Source: Sphingobacteriaceae bacterium
GTDB lineage: Bacteria; Bacteroidota; Bacteroidia; B-17B0; Aurantibacillaceae
DNA length: 64,000 nucleotides
Direction: 5' to 3'
Assembly (NCBI GenBank): GCA_016709575.1
Contig: JADJMM010000003.1
Span: 324,998 to 388,997, forward strand
Part shown: positions 49,052 to 58,900 of the stretch, in pieces
Layout: every line of letters starts with the position of its first letter
Numbering within the stretch: the stretch's first letter is position 1
The notes under the pieces: generated by a model
Database searches by the model: none
Seen by the model: the letters and a program-made list of their open reading frames with translations, nothing else
Told to the model about the DNA's origin: nothing
Translations under genes and position numbers: made by a program

Positions 49052-49834
49052 GATACCGTTAACAAGTGATCCAGGAAAAAAAGGGCAGGTGGGTTGTTTT
49101 GGCGAACAGGCGTTGTTATCAACCCACACAAAAGTGGAAGAAGGTAAATACAAAGAAAATCGTAAAACCGATATCTGGATTATGTATTACTGCAACGGAC
49201 TTCCTAAAAATAAGATTACTTACACCAATGGCCGACCAGATGGTTATGCTATTATGTACCATGATAATGGAAAAATTGCAGAAGAAGGCAATTGGAAAAA
49301 CAACCGTTGGGTTGGTGAAATGAAACAATATTACGCTAACGGCGAAGTACAACACGAATTTAAGTTTAATGAAGGCGGCAAACGCGATGGTCAGCAAACT
49401 TACAAATACGAAAACGGACAAGTTGCAGTTCAAGGCAATTTTAAAGAAGGTAAAGAAGCCGGCGTTATTAAAGAATTTTACGAAGACGGAAAATTAAAAG
49501 CCGAAAAAACTTACAATAACGGTAACGTAGATGTAGCTTCTATTAAAACTTACGAAAACAAAGATAAAGTTGTGAAAAAGGATGTTATTAAAAACGCTCC
49601 TGCACCTCCTGTAGTTGAAAAGACGAAAAAACATTAGATGCGAAGGGTCCAACAGTGTTAAATGGAAAACACACTCTTTACAATAAAAACAAACAAATAT
49701 CGAAAGACGGTATTTTTAAAGACAATCGTCTAATGGATGGAAAAGCCTACGTTTATGACGAAAACGGGATTTTAGAGCGTGTTTCGGTTTACAAAAACGG
49801 CTCCTACGCTGGCGATACTGAAGTAGAAAAGTAG
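49052..49834 (+). CDS. YwqK/MORN-like repeat protein, paralogue 2 (frameshifts; 5' end unresolved)
   Basis: Close paralogue of the preceding gene, over 50% similar by eye across GYAIMYHDNGKIAEEGNW, YANGEVQHEFKFNEGGKRDG and YENGQVAVQGNFKEGKEAG. Reading can be recovered upstream as KKGRWVVFGEQALLSTHTKV with one T added near 49102, and downstream of 49637 as DEKTLDAKGPTVLNGKHTLY to a stop at 49834 (SYAGDTEVEK). Signal-peptide-like sequence with several breaks lies at about 48985-49050, but I cannot fix the start. 48845-48984 holds nothing recognisable. A strong terminator follows. Confidence 0.7.
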
Positions 49835-49859
49835 TTTTCAAAAATTCATAATATTAACT

Positions 49860-49885
49860 AAAGACGGCAATGCCGTCTTTTTTTT
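49860..49885 (+). terminator. Intrinsic terminator after paralogue 2
   Basis: AAAGACGGCAATGCCGTCTTT is a near-perfect stem followed by T8; cysS begins about 30 nt later. Confidence 0.93.
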
Positions 49886-49916
49886 GTCTGTATTTATTTT
49901 TGAATATAACAAAATT

Positions 49917-51372
49917 ATGGAAAATCTATTTATATAATACTCTTACTAGAACAAAAGAAAAATTTAAAGCCATAAATCCACCATTTGTTGGCATGTATGT
50001 TTGTGGACCAACCGTTTATAGTGATGTGCATTTAGGTAATTGCCGAACGTTTATGTCGTTTGATTTAATGTACAGGTATTTAGTTCACCTTGGTTATAAA
50101 GTGCGTTACGTGCGTAATATTACCGATGCAGGACACTTAGAAGGCGACCGTGATGAAGGTGATGATAAATTTGCGAAGAAAGCGAAACTACTTCAGGTAG
50201 AACCAATGGAAATTGTACAAAAGTATACTGTAGGTTTTAGAGAAGTCATGGGCTTGTTCAACACATTACCACCAAGCATCGAGCCAACAGCAACCGGACA
50301 TATTATCGAGCAACAAGAAATTGCAAAAAAGATTATCGAAAATAAATTTGCCTACGAAGTAAACGGTACCGTTTATTTTGATGTAGAAAAATATTCCAAA
50401 ACCAATAATTACGGCGAACTCACCAATCGTAAATTGGAAGACTTATTAGAGAATACCCGTGAACTAGACGGACAAGATGAGAAAAAGGAAGATAGATTTC
50501 GCGCTTTGGATTAAAGCGAAACCTGAACATTTAATGCAATGGCCAAGTCCGTGGGGAATGGGATTCCCTGGTTGGCATATAGAATGTTCTGCTATGAGCA
50601 CAAAATATTTAGGAGAGAAATTTGATATTCATGGTGGTGGTATGGATTTACAAGCCACACATCACACCAACGAAATTGCACAGAACATTGCGTATTGCGG
50701 TAAAAGTCCAGCAAACTATTGGATGCATACAAATATGTTAACCGTTAACGGACAAAAGATGAGTAAATCTTTAGGGAATAGTTTTTTACCAATGGAATTG
50801 TTTACTGGTGAACATCCTTTATTAACTAAAGGCTTTAGCCCTATGGCTGTTCGTTTTTTTATGATGCAAACACATTACAGCAGCACATTAGATTTTAGCG
50901 ATGCAGCTTTACAAGGTTCAGAAAAAGCATTTAACCGCTTAATGGAAAGCTATAAAACATTACAAAACTTAACAGCATCTCCAACATCCAACGAAAACAT
51001 TTCAGCTCTCGAAAAGAAATGTTACGAGGCGATGGATGATGATTTTAATACACCTATTTTAATTGCTAATTTATTTGAAGCAGCTACTATAATTAATTCA
51101 GCCAACGATAAAAGCATATTTAACGCAAGCTGATATTGATTTATTAAAAAGAATCTATCAACATTTTGTGTTTGATGTGATGGGCTTGAAAAAGAAGAAG
51201 AAACTGGAAAAGCTAATCAGCTTTAGAAGGTGTAATGCAGTTAGTATTAGATTTAAGAGATAAAGCAAAAGCTAATAAAGATTTCGCGACATCCGATGAA
51301 ATTAGAAATAAATTAGCTTAAGCAGGTATTCAAGTGAAAGATAGTAAAGATGGCGCTATTTGGTCAATGTGA
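49917..51372 (+). CDS. cysS: Cysteine-tRNA ligase CysS (multiple frameshifts and an in-frame stop)
   Basis: Class I synthetase charging tRNA-Cys. The zinc Cys and HIGH-like region read GMYVCGPTVYSDVHLGNCRT. WHIECSAMSTKYLG, DIHGGGMDLQATHHTNE and KMSKSLGNS (KMSKS) follow. Breaks occur near 49925 (one extra A; corrected start MEIYLYNTLTRT), 50500, 51130 and 51190-51225. Near the 3' end, DEIRNKLA is followed by TAA where Glu is expected (GAA), then AGIQVKDSKDGAIWSM and a stop at 51372. CysS is essential, and the cluster of errors suggests a poorly polished stretch. Corrected length is about 485 residues. Confidence 0.93.
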
Positions 51373-51414
51373 CAATAAGTCAATTTGGCAATTCAACAAT
51401 GGGATAATTTTAAA

Positions 51415-52422
51415 ATGATGAAATTGAAAAATAAAATAGCTTTGGTGATAGGTGTTAATGCATTTGCATTTTCTTGTCAACCTGAAAAACCTGTTACTGA
51501 AAATACAACTACCGGCGAAACTGTAAAAACTAATACTGTTGTTACAAAAACTCGAATAGCGCCTCCTGAATTTAATGCTGACTCAGCTTATCACTATATA
51601 AAAACACAAGCTGATTTAGGTCCGCGTACTCCCGGGAGTAAAGCGCATGCTAGAGCAGTAGCGTATTACGAAAAACATTTTAAAAGTTTAGGTGCCGATG
51701 TGAAAATTCAAGGCGGTACCATGAATACTTACGACGGAAAACAATGGCGAATTGATAACGTTATTGCAACTTTTAATCCTGAAGCAAAAACAAGAATTCT
51801 TTTAACAGCACACTATGACAGTCGCCCGTTTTCTGATAAAGATCCCATTCCTGCTAACAGAACTAAACCTTGTCCTGGTGTTAATGATGGCGCGAGTGGA
51901 GTTGGTGTATTAATGGAAGTTGGACGATTATTAAAAGAAAAATCAACAACAGTAGGTATCGATATTATTTTGTTCGACTTAGAAGATTATGGTGAGAATA
52001 GCGATCCGTATAGCTGGTGTTTAGGTTCTGTATATTGGTCGAACAACATGCACAAAGCAAATTACAAAGCGAAATACGCCATTCTGTTAGACATGGTTGG
52101 TGCTAAAGATGCCATTTTCCCTCGAGAAGCTGTGTCTGTTTTTCATGCTAACGATGTAGTAAACAAAATTTGGAACACCGCCGAAAAATTAGGTTACGCT
52201 AATTATTTCGTTTACGAAGAATCAGCCGAAATGACCGACGACCATGTTCCAATTAATAAAATTGCACAAATTCCAGCGGTTGATATTTTACATTACAATT
52301 ACTTAACCAACGAGTTTTTTCCTCATCATCATAAAACCACTGATGATATGAGCAACATAGATAAAAATACCCTTAAAGCGGTTGGACAAACCCTTATGGA
52401 AGTTATCTATAACGAAGAGTAA
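51415..52422 (+). CDS. M28 family zinc peptidase / glutaminyl cyclase-like lipoprotein
   Basis: Protein of about 335 residues with a lipoprotein signal (MKLKNKIALVIGVNAFAFSC). M28 metal ligands are visible: His and Asp in LLTAHYDSRPFSDKD and CPGVNDGASGVGVLMEVG, Glu in FDLEDYGE, Asp in LLDMVGAKD and His in HHHKTTDDM. The SWCLGSVYWS segment resembles glutaminyl-peptide cyclotransferases of the M28 fold, so either aminopeptidase or cyclase activity is possible. ATG 51415 or 51418 are the likely starts. The frame is intact. Confidence 0.88.
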   Translation: MMKLKNKIALVIGVNAFAFSCQPEKPVTENTTTGETVKTNTVVTKTRIAPPEFNADSAYHYIKTQADLGPRTPGSKAHARAVAYYEKHFKSLGADVKIQGGTMNTYDGKQWRIDNVIATFNPEAKTRILLTAHYDSRPFSDKDPIPANRTKPCPGVNDGASGVGVLMEVGRLLKEKSTTVGIDIILFDLEDYGENSDPYSWCLGSVYWSNNMHKANYKAKYAILLDMVGAKDAIFPREAVSVFHANDVVNKIWNTAEKLGYANYFVYEESAEMTDDHVPINKIAQIPAVDILHYNYLTNEFFPHHHKTTDDMSNIDKNTLKAVGQTLMEVIYNEE

Positions 52423-52521
52423 TTTCCCTCTAATTTCAACAATTTTCGCTACTTACTAACAGCGCTTTTTAAGGCGGATTAATTTCGTTTTCTTTACTAG
52501 TCCTATTAAACCATTACAGCA

Positions 52522-53071
52522 ATGAAAAAACTTGTTCTGACCTCTTCCCTATTCCTTTGTTTTTCTATCGCGTTTTCACAAATAACATTTGTAAAAGGCT
52601 ATATGATTAATATGGCGGGCGACACTTTAAAAGGTGAAGTGAAAATGAATCCAAAAAAAGAATTCGATAACTACAATAAAGTTTATTTTAAAGATGCTTC
52701 AGGCGTACAAAAAAATTACAAACCCGATAAAGTAAAAGGTTACGGTTTTGATGGAAAACATTTCATCGCTTCTAAATTTGAAGGCGAACCCACGTTTTAT
52801 AAAGTGTTATCTCGCGGACATATTATGCTTTATGAAGTGATGTTTGAAATGCAACAGATGAATGAAATTTCTGTAAAAAATGAATATTACCTCGCAAAGA
52901 AAACAGATACAGAATATTCGAAACTGAAAGAAAAAAGTTTAAGAAGCAATTGGAAGAATATATGAAAGATAATCCTGAAATTTTAACGAGTGCTGATGAA
53001 GACAAGAAATTTGAAATTGAAAAGTAGTTGAATTCGTTAATCAATACAACGACTGGGCTAAAACAAAATAA
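52522..53071 (+). CDS. Hypothetical secreted protein (two frameshifts)
   Basis: About 183 residues with a signal peptide (KLVLTSSLFLCFSIAFSQ). The start of the mature protein (FVKGYMINMAGDTLKGEV) is common in uncharacterised Bacteroidota secreted proteins, followed by YFKDASGVQKNYKPDKVKGY. After 52940 the reading continues in another frame (KKFKKQLEEYMKDNPEILTS, DEDKKFEIE), and after 53025 in a third (KVVEFVNQYNDWAKTK) to a stop at 53071, 18 nt before polA. No function is assigned. Confidence 0.65.
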
Positions 53072-53089
53072 TTTATTAAAGACTGAGAA

Positions 53090-55956
53090 ATGATTACAAA
53101 AGATACCGACAAGAAATTATTTTTACTCGATGCCTTCGCATTAATTTACCGTGCTTATTTTGCATTTAGCAGTAACCCACGCATTAATTCGAAAGGATTT
53201 AATACGTCTGCCATTTTTGGTTTTACCAATACTTTATTAGAAATTCTAAATAAAGAAAAACCAACACACATCGCTGTTGTATTTGATACAGAAGCGAAAA
53301 CACAACGTCACGAAGAATTTGAAGCTTATAAAGCAAACCGCGAAGAAATGCCGGAAGATTTACGAAAAAGCATTCCGCTTATTATTGATTTAGTTCACGG
53401 CTTCAATATTCAAACTATTGGCTTACCCGGTTTTGAAGCGGATGATGTTATTGGAACATTGGCACGCAAAGCTGAATTATTAGGTTACACCACTTACATG
53501 ATGACGCCCGATAAAGATTACGGTCAGTTAGTAGATAACAATACTTTTATTTACAAACCTGCACGATTAGGAAACGGCGCTGAGATTTTAGGTGTAGAAG
53601 AAGTTTGCAAAAAATGGGATATCCGCAATGTTGGTGAGCTCATTGATATTTTAGGTTTAATGGGAGATGCTTCCGATAATATTCCCGGCATTCCTGGTGT
53701 TGGTGAAGTGACTGCGATTAAATTAGTGAAAGAGTTTGGCAGCATCGAAAATTTATATCAGAACACCGATAAATTAAAAGGGAAACTAAAAGAAAAAGTA
53801 GAGAACAATAAAGACCTTTGCTTACAATCGAAACGCCTCGCCACAATTATTTTAGATTGTCCAATTGAATTTGAAGATGCAAAATTAATTCGTAAAGATG
53901 TAAATAAGGAAGCTTTAAAAGAATTGTTTAAGGAATTAGAATTCCGCCGAATTGCCCAAAATTTATTAGGAGAAGATATTGGCGGAACAGAAAAATTAGC
54001 AACTGAAGTTGTAGCTACTGAAACTAATTATAAAGCCAAATCACATTCAGCAAATCAAACGGATTTGTTTAGTACGGCCACTTTCTTTAATGAACAAAAC
54101 GGGACTTCTGCCGGCGAAGTTTCAAATGAAGAGGCGGAGCCTGTTTACAATACCATTGCTAATGTTGAGCACAATTATATTTTAGTTGATACTGACGAAA
54201 AGATAAACGATTTGATTTCTATTCTGAATAAACACACGGAGTATTGTTATGATTCGGAAACTACAGGCTTAGATACACTCGAGGCTGAACTCGTTGGTTT
54301 ATCTTTCTCAGTAAAACCCCACGAAGCGTATTACGTTCCAATTCCTGCCGAAAAAGATAAAGCACAAGCGATAGTAGAAAAATTTCGTCCCATTTTGAAG
54401 ATGAGAGTAAAATCTTAGTCGGACAAAATATTAAATACGATTATCAGATTTTAAAAAATTACAATCTCTTAATTAAAAATAAATTTTGGGATACCATGGT
54501 GGCGCATTTTTTAATTCAGCCCGATATGCGCCATAACATGAATGTGTTATCAGAAACGTATTTGAATTACGAGCCTGTGAGTATCGAAACTCTCATTGGT
54601 AAAGGCAAAAATCAAACCAGCATGCGCGATGCACCTATCGAGCAAATTAAAGATTACGCTGCCGAAGATGCTGATGTTACAATACAATTAAAAGATGTTT
54701 TTGCTCCCAAATTAAAAGAAACGGAAACCGAAAAATTATTTATTGAAGTTGAAGTTCCTTTAATTAAAGTTCTCGCCGACATGGAACGCGAAGGCATTAA
54801 TTTAGATGTACAAGGCTTAAGAGATTTCTCAGCAGAACTCGCTGAAGATATTACAAAAGTAGATGCGGAAATTCAGGAACTAGCAGGGACAAAATTTAAT
54901 ATCTCTTCACCAAAACAAGTAGGAGAAATTTTATTCGACTATTTAAAAATTGTCGACAATCCTAAAAAAACAAAAACGGGACAATACGCCACGAGTGAAG
55001 ATATCTTAGCGAAACTCGAAGGAAAACATCCTATCATTGCCAAAATTTTAGATTACCGTGAACTTGTTAAATTAAAAAGTACTTACGTGGATGCCCTCCC
55101 CGATTTGGTAAGCAAAATCACAAATCGCTTACACACTTCGTATAATCAAGTTGTAGCAGTTACAGGACGATTAAGCAGCGATAATCCTAACTTACAAAAC
55201 ATTCCTATCCGTACTGAGCGCGGCAGACAAATACGTAAAGCATTTATTCCACGCAACGAAGATTATATTTTACTAAGCGCCGATTATTCGCAAATTGAAT
55301 TACGTGTTGCTGCCTCTATGAGTGGCGACCCGGGCATGTGCGAAGCTTTTAATGCAGGAATAGATATTCATACTGCCACCGCAGCAAAAGTATATGGAGT
55401 TCCAGAAGGCGAAGTAACAAAGGATATGCGTTACAAAGCGAAGAGTGTAAACTTTGGGATTCTTTACGGACAAGGTGCATTTGGTTTAGCAGAAAATTTA
55501 AATATTTCAAGAACTGAAGCGAAACAATTAATTGATAATTATTTTAAAGAATTCTCCGGTATTAAAAAGTTCATGGACGACCAAGTAAACTTTGCGCGCG
55601 ATAACGGTTATGTACAAACTATTTTAGGACGCAAACGCTGGTTACGTGATATCACTTCAAATAACGCAACAGTACGAAGCTTTGCAGAACGTAACGCCAT
55701 TAACGCCCCAATACAAGGCTCTGCTGCTGATATGATAAAAGTAGCGATGATTAACATTGACAAAGAATTTAAAAGCATGGATATTAAATCGAGAATGCTT
55801 TTACAAGTGCATGATGAATTGGTATTTGACATTTACAAACCCGAACTCGAAAAACTAAAACCAATAATAGAAAAACATATGCGCGAAGCCATCCCTTTAA
55901 AAGTCCCTGTAGAAGTTGGTATGGGTACTGGCCCGAATTGGCTGGAGGCGCATTAG
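53090..55956 (+). CDS. polA: DNA polymerase I (one frameshift)
   Basis: Repair and Okazaki-fragment polymerase of about 955 residues. The 5'-nuclease domain shows LFLLDAFALIYRAYFAF and GDASDNIPGIPGVGEVTAIKL. The 3'-5' exonuclease-like domain has CYDSETTGLDTLEAELVGLS, keeping the DxE pair. The polymerase domain carries ADYSQIELRVAA (motif A), RYKAKSVNFGILYGQGAFGL (motif B) and LLQVHDELVFDI (motif C). The frame breaks near 54408, where one G restores FRPILEDESKILVGQNIKYD. The ATG at 53090 is well placed. Confidence 0.97.
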
Positions 55957-55962
55957 GAAATA

Positions 55963-56819
55963 ATGAAAATAAAAATTCCTGCATATCCTAATCTAGAAAT
56001 TACTGAGCAAGCGTATCAGAATGATATAATATCAAGTTCTATTGTGAAAAACGATAGTTCAGACCTTACTTCAAATAAATTAATTCTTGCGGCAACTTTT
56101 AAGACTGGAGAAAATAGAATTATTAAGTCTTTAGCTGTTAGACATAAATCAAAACTTTATGTTACTGCATTTCCCAATCCAGTTCATTTATTTTTGAGTT
56201 TATCCATTGAACATTTTAAGAATTCCGAAAATATAAAGGAAACTAATTTTCCTAAATGTGGGATACAGAAAGGTAATGATGTTTATCTTCTTGATTTTGA
56301 AGAAAAAGGCACTCATGAATGTTACAATCATTATGTAAAGTATAGAGCAAGTAGTATTATATGCTTGTTTCTGCTTTAGAGGCTTTTCTGAATCACATTA
56401 TTCCAAATGACTTTATATATAATACGACAAGAAAGGAAAAACCAAAACAGTTTAGCAAGACTGAAATTGAAAGTACTAAGTTACATTTTCAGAAAATTAC
56501 TTCAGGTTATTCCTCAATATCTTGAAAATGATAATTTTGGGAGGCTTTCCAGAGAAAAATATACGTCCTGAAAACAGAAAATATTATTCACCTAAAACAA
56601 ATGCTGAAGATGATCCAACAAGATATTTCGAGCCATTGACAAAATGTTAGATTTGATATTTTATCTTCAAAAAGCGACTGTTGCTTTTATGAATTCGGTT
56701 TCAAATAAATTTGTAGAATTTGAAAAGCCTTGAATGGAAAAGTTTATCAACATACAAAATTTATTAGACAGGTTTGTAATTTTGATATTGATGAAGGGTG
56801 GATTTTGCGCAAGAAATGA
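55963..56819 (+). pseudogene. Unrecognised accessory gene, possibly HEPN-like (at least four frame changes)
   Basis: Coding sequence recoverable only by switching frame several times: MKIKIPAYPNLEITEQAYQN..., then RASSII(M)LVSALEAFLNHI, then LLQVIPQYLENDNFG, then DKMLDLIFYLQKATVAFMNS, then NGKVYQHTKFIRQVCNFDID ending RKK at 56819. Total about 285 residues. The YRASSIIMLVSALEAFLN helix resembles HEPN-type all-helical proteins, but the RX4-6H motif cannot be confirmed. It may be real decay or dense assembly error; the break density is higher than in neighbours. The next gene starts in a 4-bp ATGA overlap. Confidence 0.5.
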
Positions 56820-57223
56820 TTGAAGCTGATACGAGTCGGAAAATATCTACATATTAGCAGGGATGTCTAAACCTTTCAATCAATTTGAAATGCAAGAATT
56901 GACATCAAAAGTATTAAGTGATTTAAAAATTGAATACAGCGATAAGGAGCAAGTCATACATAATTACATTTACTACCTTATTTTCAATTCCGTAAATAAA
57001 CCTGAAACTTATTTGGAATCCTTAAGAGAGCTAAAAGATATATACTATTATTTAAATATGGATTCTCGCTACTCAAACTTTTACTTACTTTATTTTGCAA
57101 AGACGATTTAAATGATTCAGTTCAATGGTATTGGGAAGGCGCAACACGATTGAATATCAAGATATCATTAAAGAAGAATTTACTAAGTGGTTACATGAAT
57201 TTGAACAAGAACAAAACAATTAA
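56816..57223 (+). CDS. Unrecognised small protein, second gene of the accessory pair (two or three frameshifts)
   Basis: About 135 residues when joined: MIEADTS, then ENIYILAGMSKPFNQFEMQE, LTSKVLSDLKIEYSDKEQ, YYLIFNSVNKPETYLESLRE, then KDDLNDSVQWYWEGATRLNI and EYQDIIKEEFTKWLHEFEQE ending QNN at 57223. Breaks lie near 56836, 57105 and 57160. The ATG overlaps the previous stop, implying translational coupling. No family is recognised; the size and coupling would fit a partner of the upstream protein, but that is inference. The repeat half copy begins about 20 bp after the stop. Confidence 0.55.
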
Positions 57224-57244
57224 TTTCCATTCGAAGAACTGGCG

Positions 57245-57359
57245 CTTCCTGGAAACCTGCTAGGCGGGTAGCAATGTGCGGGGAATCGGATTTCCTTGAT
57301 TTTTTTGGTTACTTTTTGCATCAAGGCAAAAAGTGACTGGAAGTAATTAAAATTGAAAG
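57245..57359 (-). repeat. Fold-back dispersed repeat, copy 4 (inverted half copy)
   Basis: On the minus strand it reads CTTTCAATTTTAATTACTTC then CAGTCACTTTTTGCCTTGAT, the AAAAAAATCAAG box and the GATTCCCCGCAC core. This equals the left half of copies 1-3 and stops at the centre of symmetry. It shows that the half unit can exist alone. It lies in the convergent gap between the accessory pair and the 35-residue membrane peptide gene. Confidence 0.8.
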
Positions 57360-57436
57360 TCAGTACTCTGATAAAGTAGAATGATTTTTAAAAGACGTTC
57401 CAATAGCTCTAATCAAAGGCGATCTTCATATAGAAC

Positions 57437-57476
57437 AAACCCCCTCCCCCTGCGGGTACTCCCTGAAAAGGGAGAA
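57437..57476. repeat. Short dispersed palindromic repeat
   Basis: CCCCCTCCCCCTGCGGGTACT leads into a perfect hairpin CTCCCT-GAAA-AGGGAG (57459-57474). The style is that of short intergenic repeats seen across Bacteroidota. No T-tract beyond it. Confidence 0.55.
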
Positions 57477-57505
57477 AGTTTTAAGTTCCAAATTGAATTT
57501 TAAAC

Positions 57506-57613
57506 TTAAACCTTATCCTTCTTACTATCTGAAATAAAAATTACGGCTGTAATGATCATACTTACTATAAATATACCAAAGCCAATTATTACTTGTTGAT
57601 CTGTTGCTGACAT
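57506..57613 (-). CDS. 35-residue single-pass membrane peptide
   Basis: ATG 57613 opens a 35-residue frame: MSATDQQVII, then a hydrophobic helix (GFGIFIVSMIITAVIFIS), then a basic/acidic tail DSKKDKV and stop. The topology, a short N-terminus, one TM and a charged cytoplasmic tail, resembles small accessory subunits such as KdpF or cytochrome-oxidase peptides. It is divergent from a KdpDE-like pair but no kdpABC is present, so KdpF is not assigned. It is framed by palindromic repeats on both sides. Confidence 0.5.
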   Translation of the reverse strand: MSATDQQVIIGFGIFIVSMIITAVIFISDSKKDKV

Positions 57614-57685
57614 ATTGCTATTATTTATATCAAAAATAATAAATATTTCTTTTCATGTCAAGAGCTCTTCGTCAATCGTACTTTC

Positions 57686-57724
57686 CCCTCTCCTCATAGG
57701 AGAGGGTGTCCGACTATGTCGGAC
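57686..57724. repeat. Double-hairpin palindromic repeat
   Basis: Two adjacent perfect hairpins: CCCTCTCCT-CAT-AGGAGAGGG (57686-57706) and GTCCGAC-TAT-GTCGGAC (57708-57724), followed by GGGTGAGG. It lies between the divergent 35-residue peptide and KdpD-like genes. This type of paired palindrome is widespread in intergenic DNA of Bacteroidota; role unknown. Confidence 0.7.
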
Positions 57725-57797
57725 GGGTGAGGTTCGTCTTTATAAAATCTTTATACATTTAACACATCTTTTTATGCCCTGTTTACATTAAGGGGTG

Positions 57798-57805
57798 TAC
57801 CTTTG
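57798..57805 (+). promoter_or_regulatory. -7 box TACCTTTG before the KdpD-like gene
   Basis: TACCTTTG, a full consensus match, 19 nt before GTG 57825. The predicted leader is only about 13 nt. Confidence 0.5.
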
Positions 57806-57824
57806 TTGCTGTAAATTAAACAGC

Positions 57825-58900
57825 GTGAAACCCTTTATTTCCAATACTACCACAAAAGCAAAACAATACTTCATTGTTCTTGGTCTCGTGCTGTTAATGT
57901 CGGCCATTTGCTTTGCTTTGTCAGATTTTATTGGGTACAGGGTAACGGCATTTGTTTTATTGGTGACGGTGAGTATCATCGCCATGCTCTTTGATATTTT
58001 TCCTGTTTTGTTAGCGGCTTTATTAAGTGCTTTAATTTGGGATTTCTTTTTTATTCCTCCCCGCTTTACATTTTTAATTGAATCAACTGAGGACATGATT
58101 ATGTTCCTCATGTACTTTTTAATTGCCTCCGTAAATGCGGTGCTTACTTATAAATCCGTCAGATTGCAAAAATTGCAGCTGAGGAAGAAAAGAAAGCCAG
58201 TGCCGTTGTGCTCTATAATACTTTACTTAATTCATTGTCGCACGAGTTACGTACACCTATCTCAACAATTGTTGGCGCCTCCGATACAATATTAAACAAC
58301 AAAATTTCAGAAGAGAATAAAACAAAATTAGTTTCGGAAATCTCAGAAGCTTCACTACGTTTAAACCGGCAGGTAGAAAATTTATTAAATATGTCGCGCC
58401 TCGAATCCGGTTTTCTGGAAGTAAAAAAAGATTGGTGTGATGTGAATGAATTGGTGCACTCTACCATTAATCAATTAGATGAAACTTTAAAACTTCATAA
58501 AGTTACGATTGACATTCCTGAAAATTTACCGCTGTTTAAATTGGATTTCGGTTTAATGCAGCAAGTGCTAATTAATTTGCTCAGTAACGCAGTTACATAT
58601 ACTCCTGCTAATACAAACATTAACATTTCCGTAAATCATAACAACAACAAAGTAGTTTTTACTATACAAGATAACGGCCCCGGATTTCCTAAAGATGAAA
58701 TGCAAAAAGTATTCGAAAAATTTTATCGCTTAAAAAATACTGCAACAGGTGGCACCGGACTTGGCCTTTCCATTGTAAAAGGATTTGTGGAAGCTCATAA
58801 AGGAACCGTTAACTTAGGAAATTCGAAAACAGGTGGGGCTTGTTTTATTATACAAATTCCCACTGAAACTTCTTCAACTATTAATTCTAAAAATGAATAG
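57825..58900 (+). CDS. KdpD-like sensor histidine kinase lacking the N-terminal KdpD/USP region (one frameshift)
   Basis: About 358 residues. The N-terminal DUF4118 domain has four membrane helices (YFIVLGLVLLMSAICFALSD, VSIIAMLFDIFPVLLAALLS, WDFFFIPPRFTFLI). A HisKA domain follows with the phosphorylated His in SLSHELRTPISTIVGASD, then the ATPase domain with N box INLLSNAVTY, DNGPGFP and GGTGLGLSIVKGF. The frame breaks near 58170; corrected linker reads IAAEEEKKASAVVLYNTLLN. This is the C-terminal half of KdpD, without the cytoplasmic K+/USP sensing part. GTG 57825 is the chosen start. The response regulator overlaps by 8 bp. Confidence 0.87.

Noticed and set aside
47993..49834. Toxin-antitoxin system based on the name 'YwqK family antitoxin'
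   Set aside because: The proteins have signal peptides and no neighbouring toxin-like gene. The label reflects a repeat family, not a demonstrated role.
49917..51372. Real pseudogenisation of cysS, der, polA and folE
   Set aside because: These are normally essential, the breaks sit in homopolymers, and flanking family sequence is fully conserved. Consensus error is far more likely.
57506..57613. KdpF for the 35-residue membrane peptide
   Set aside because: Size and topology fit, but no kdpA follows, it points away from the KdpDE-like genes, and such short peptides cannot be assigned on hydrophobicity alone.
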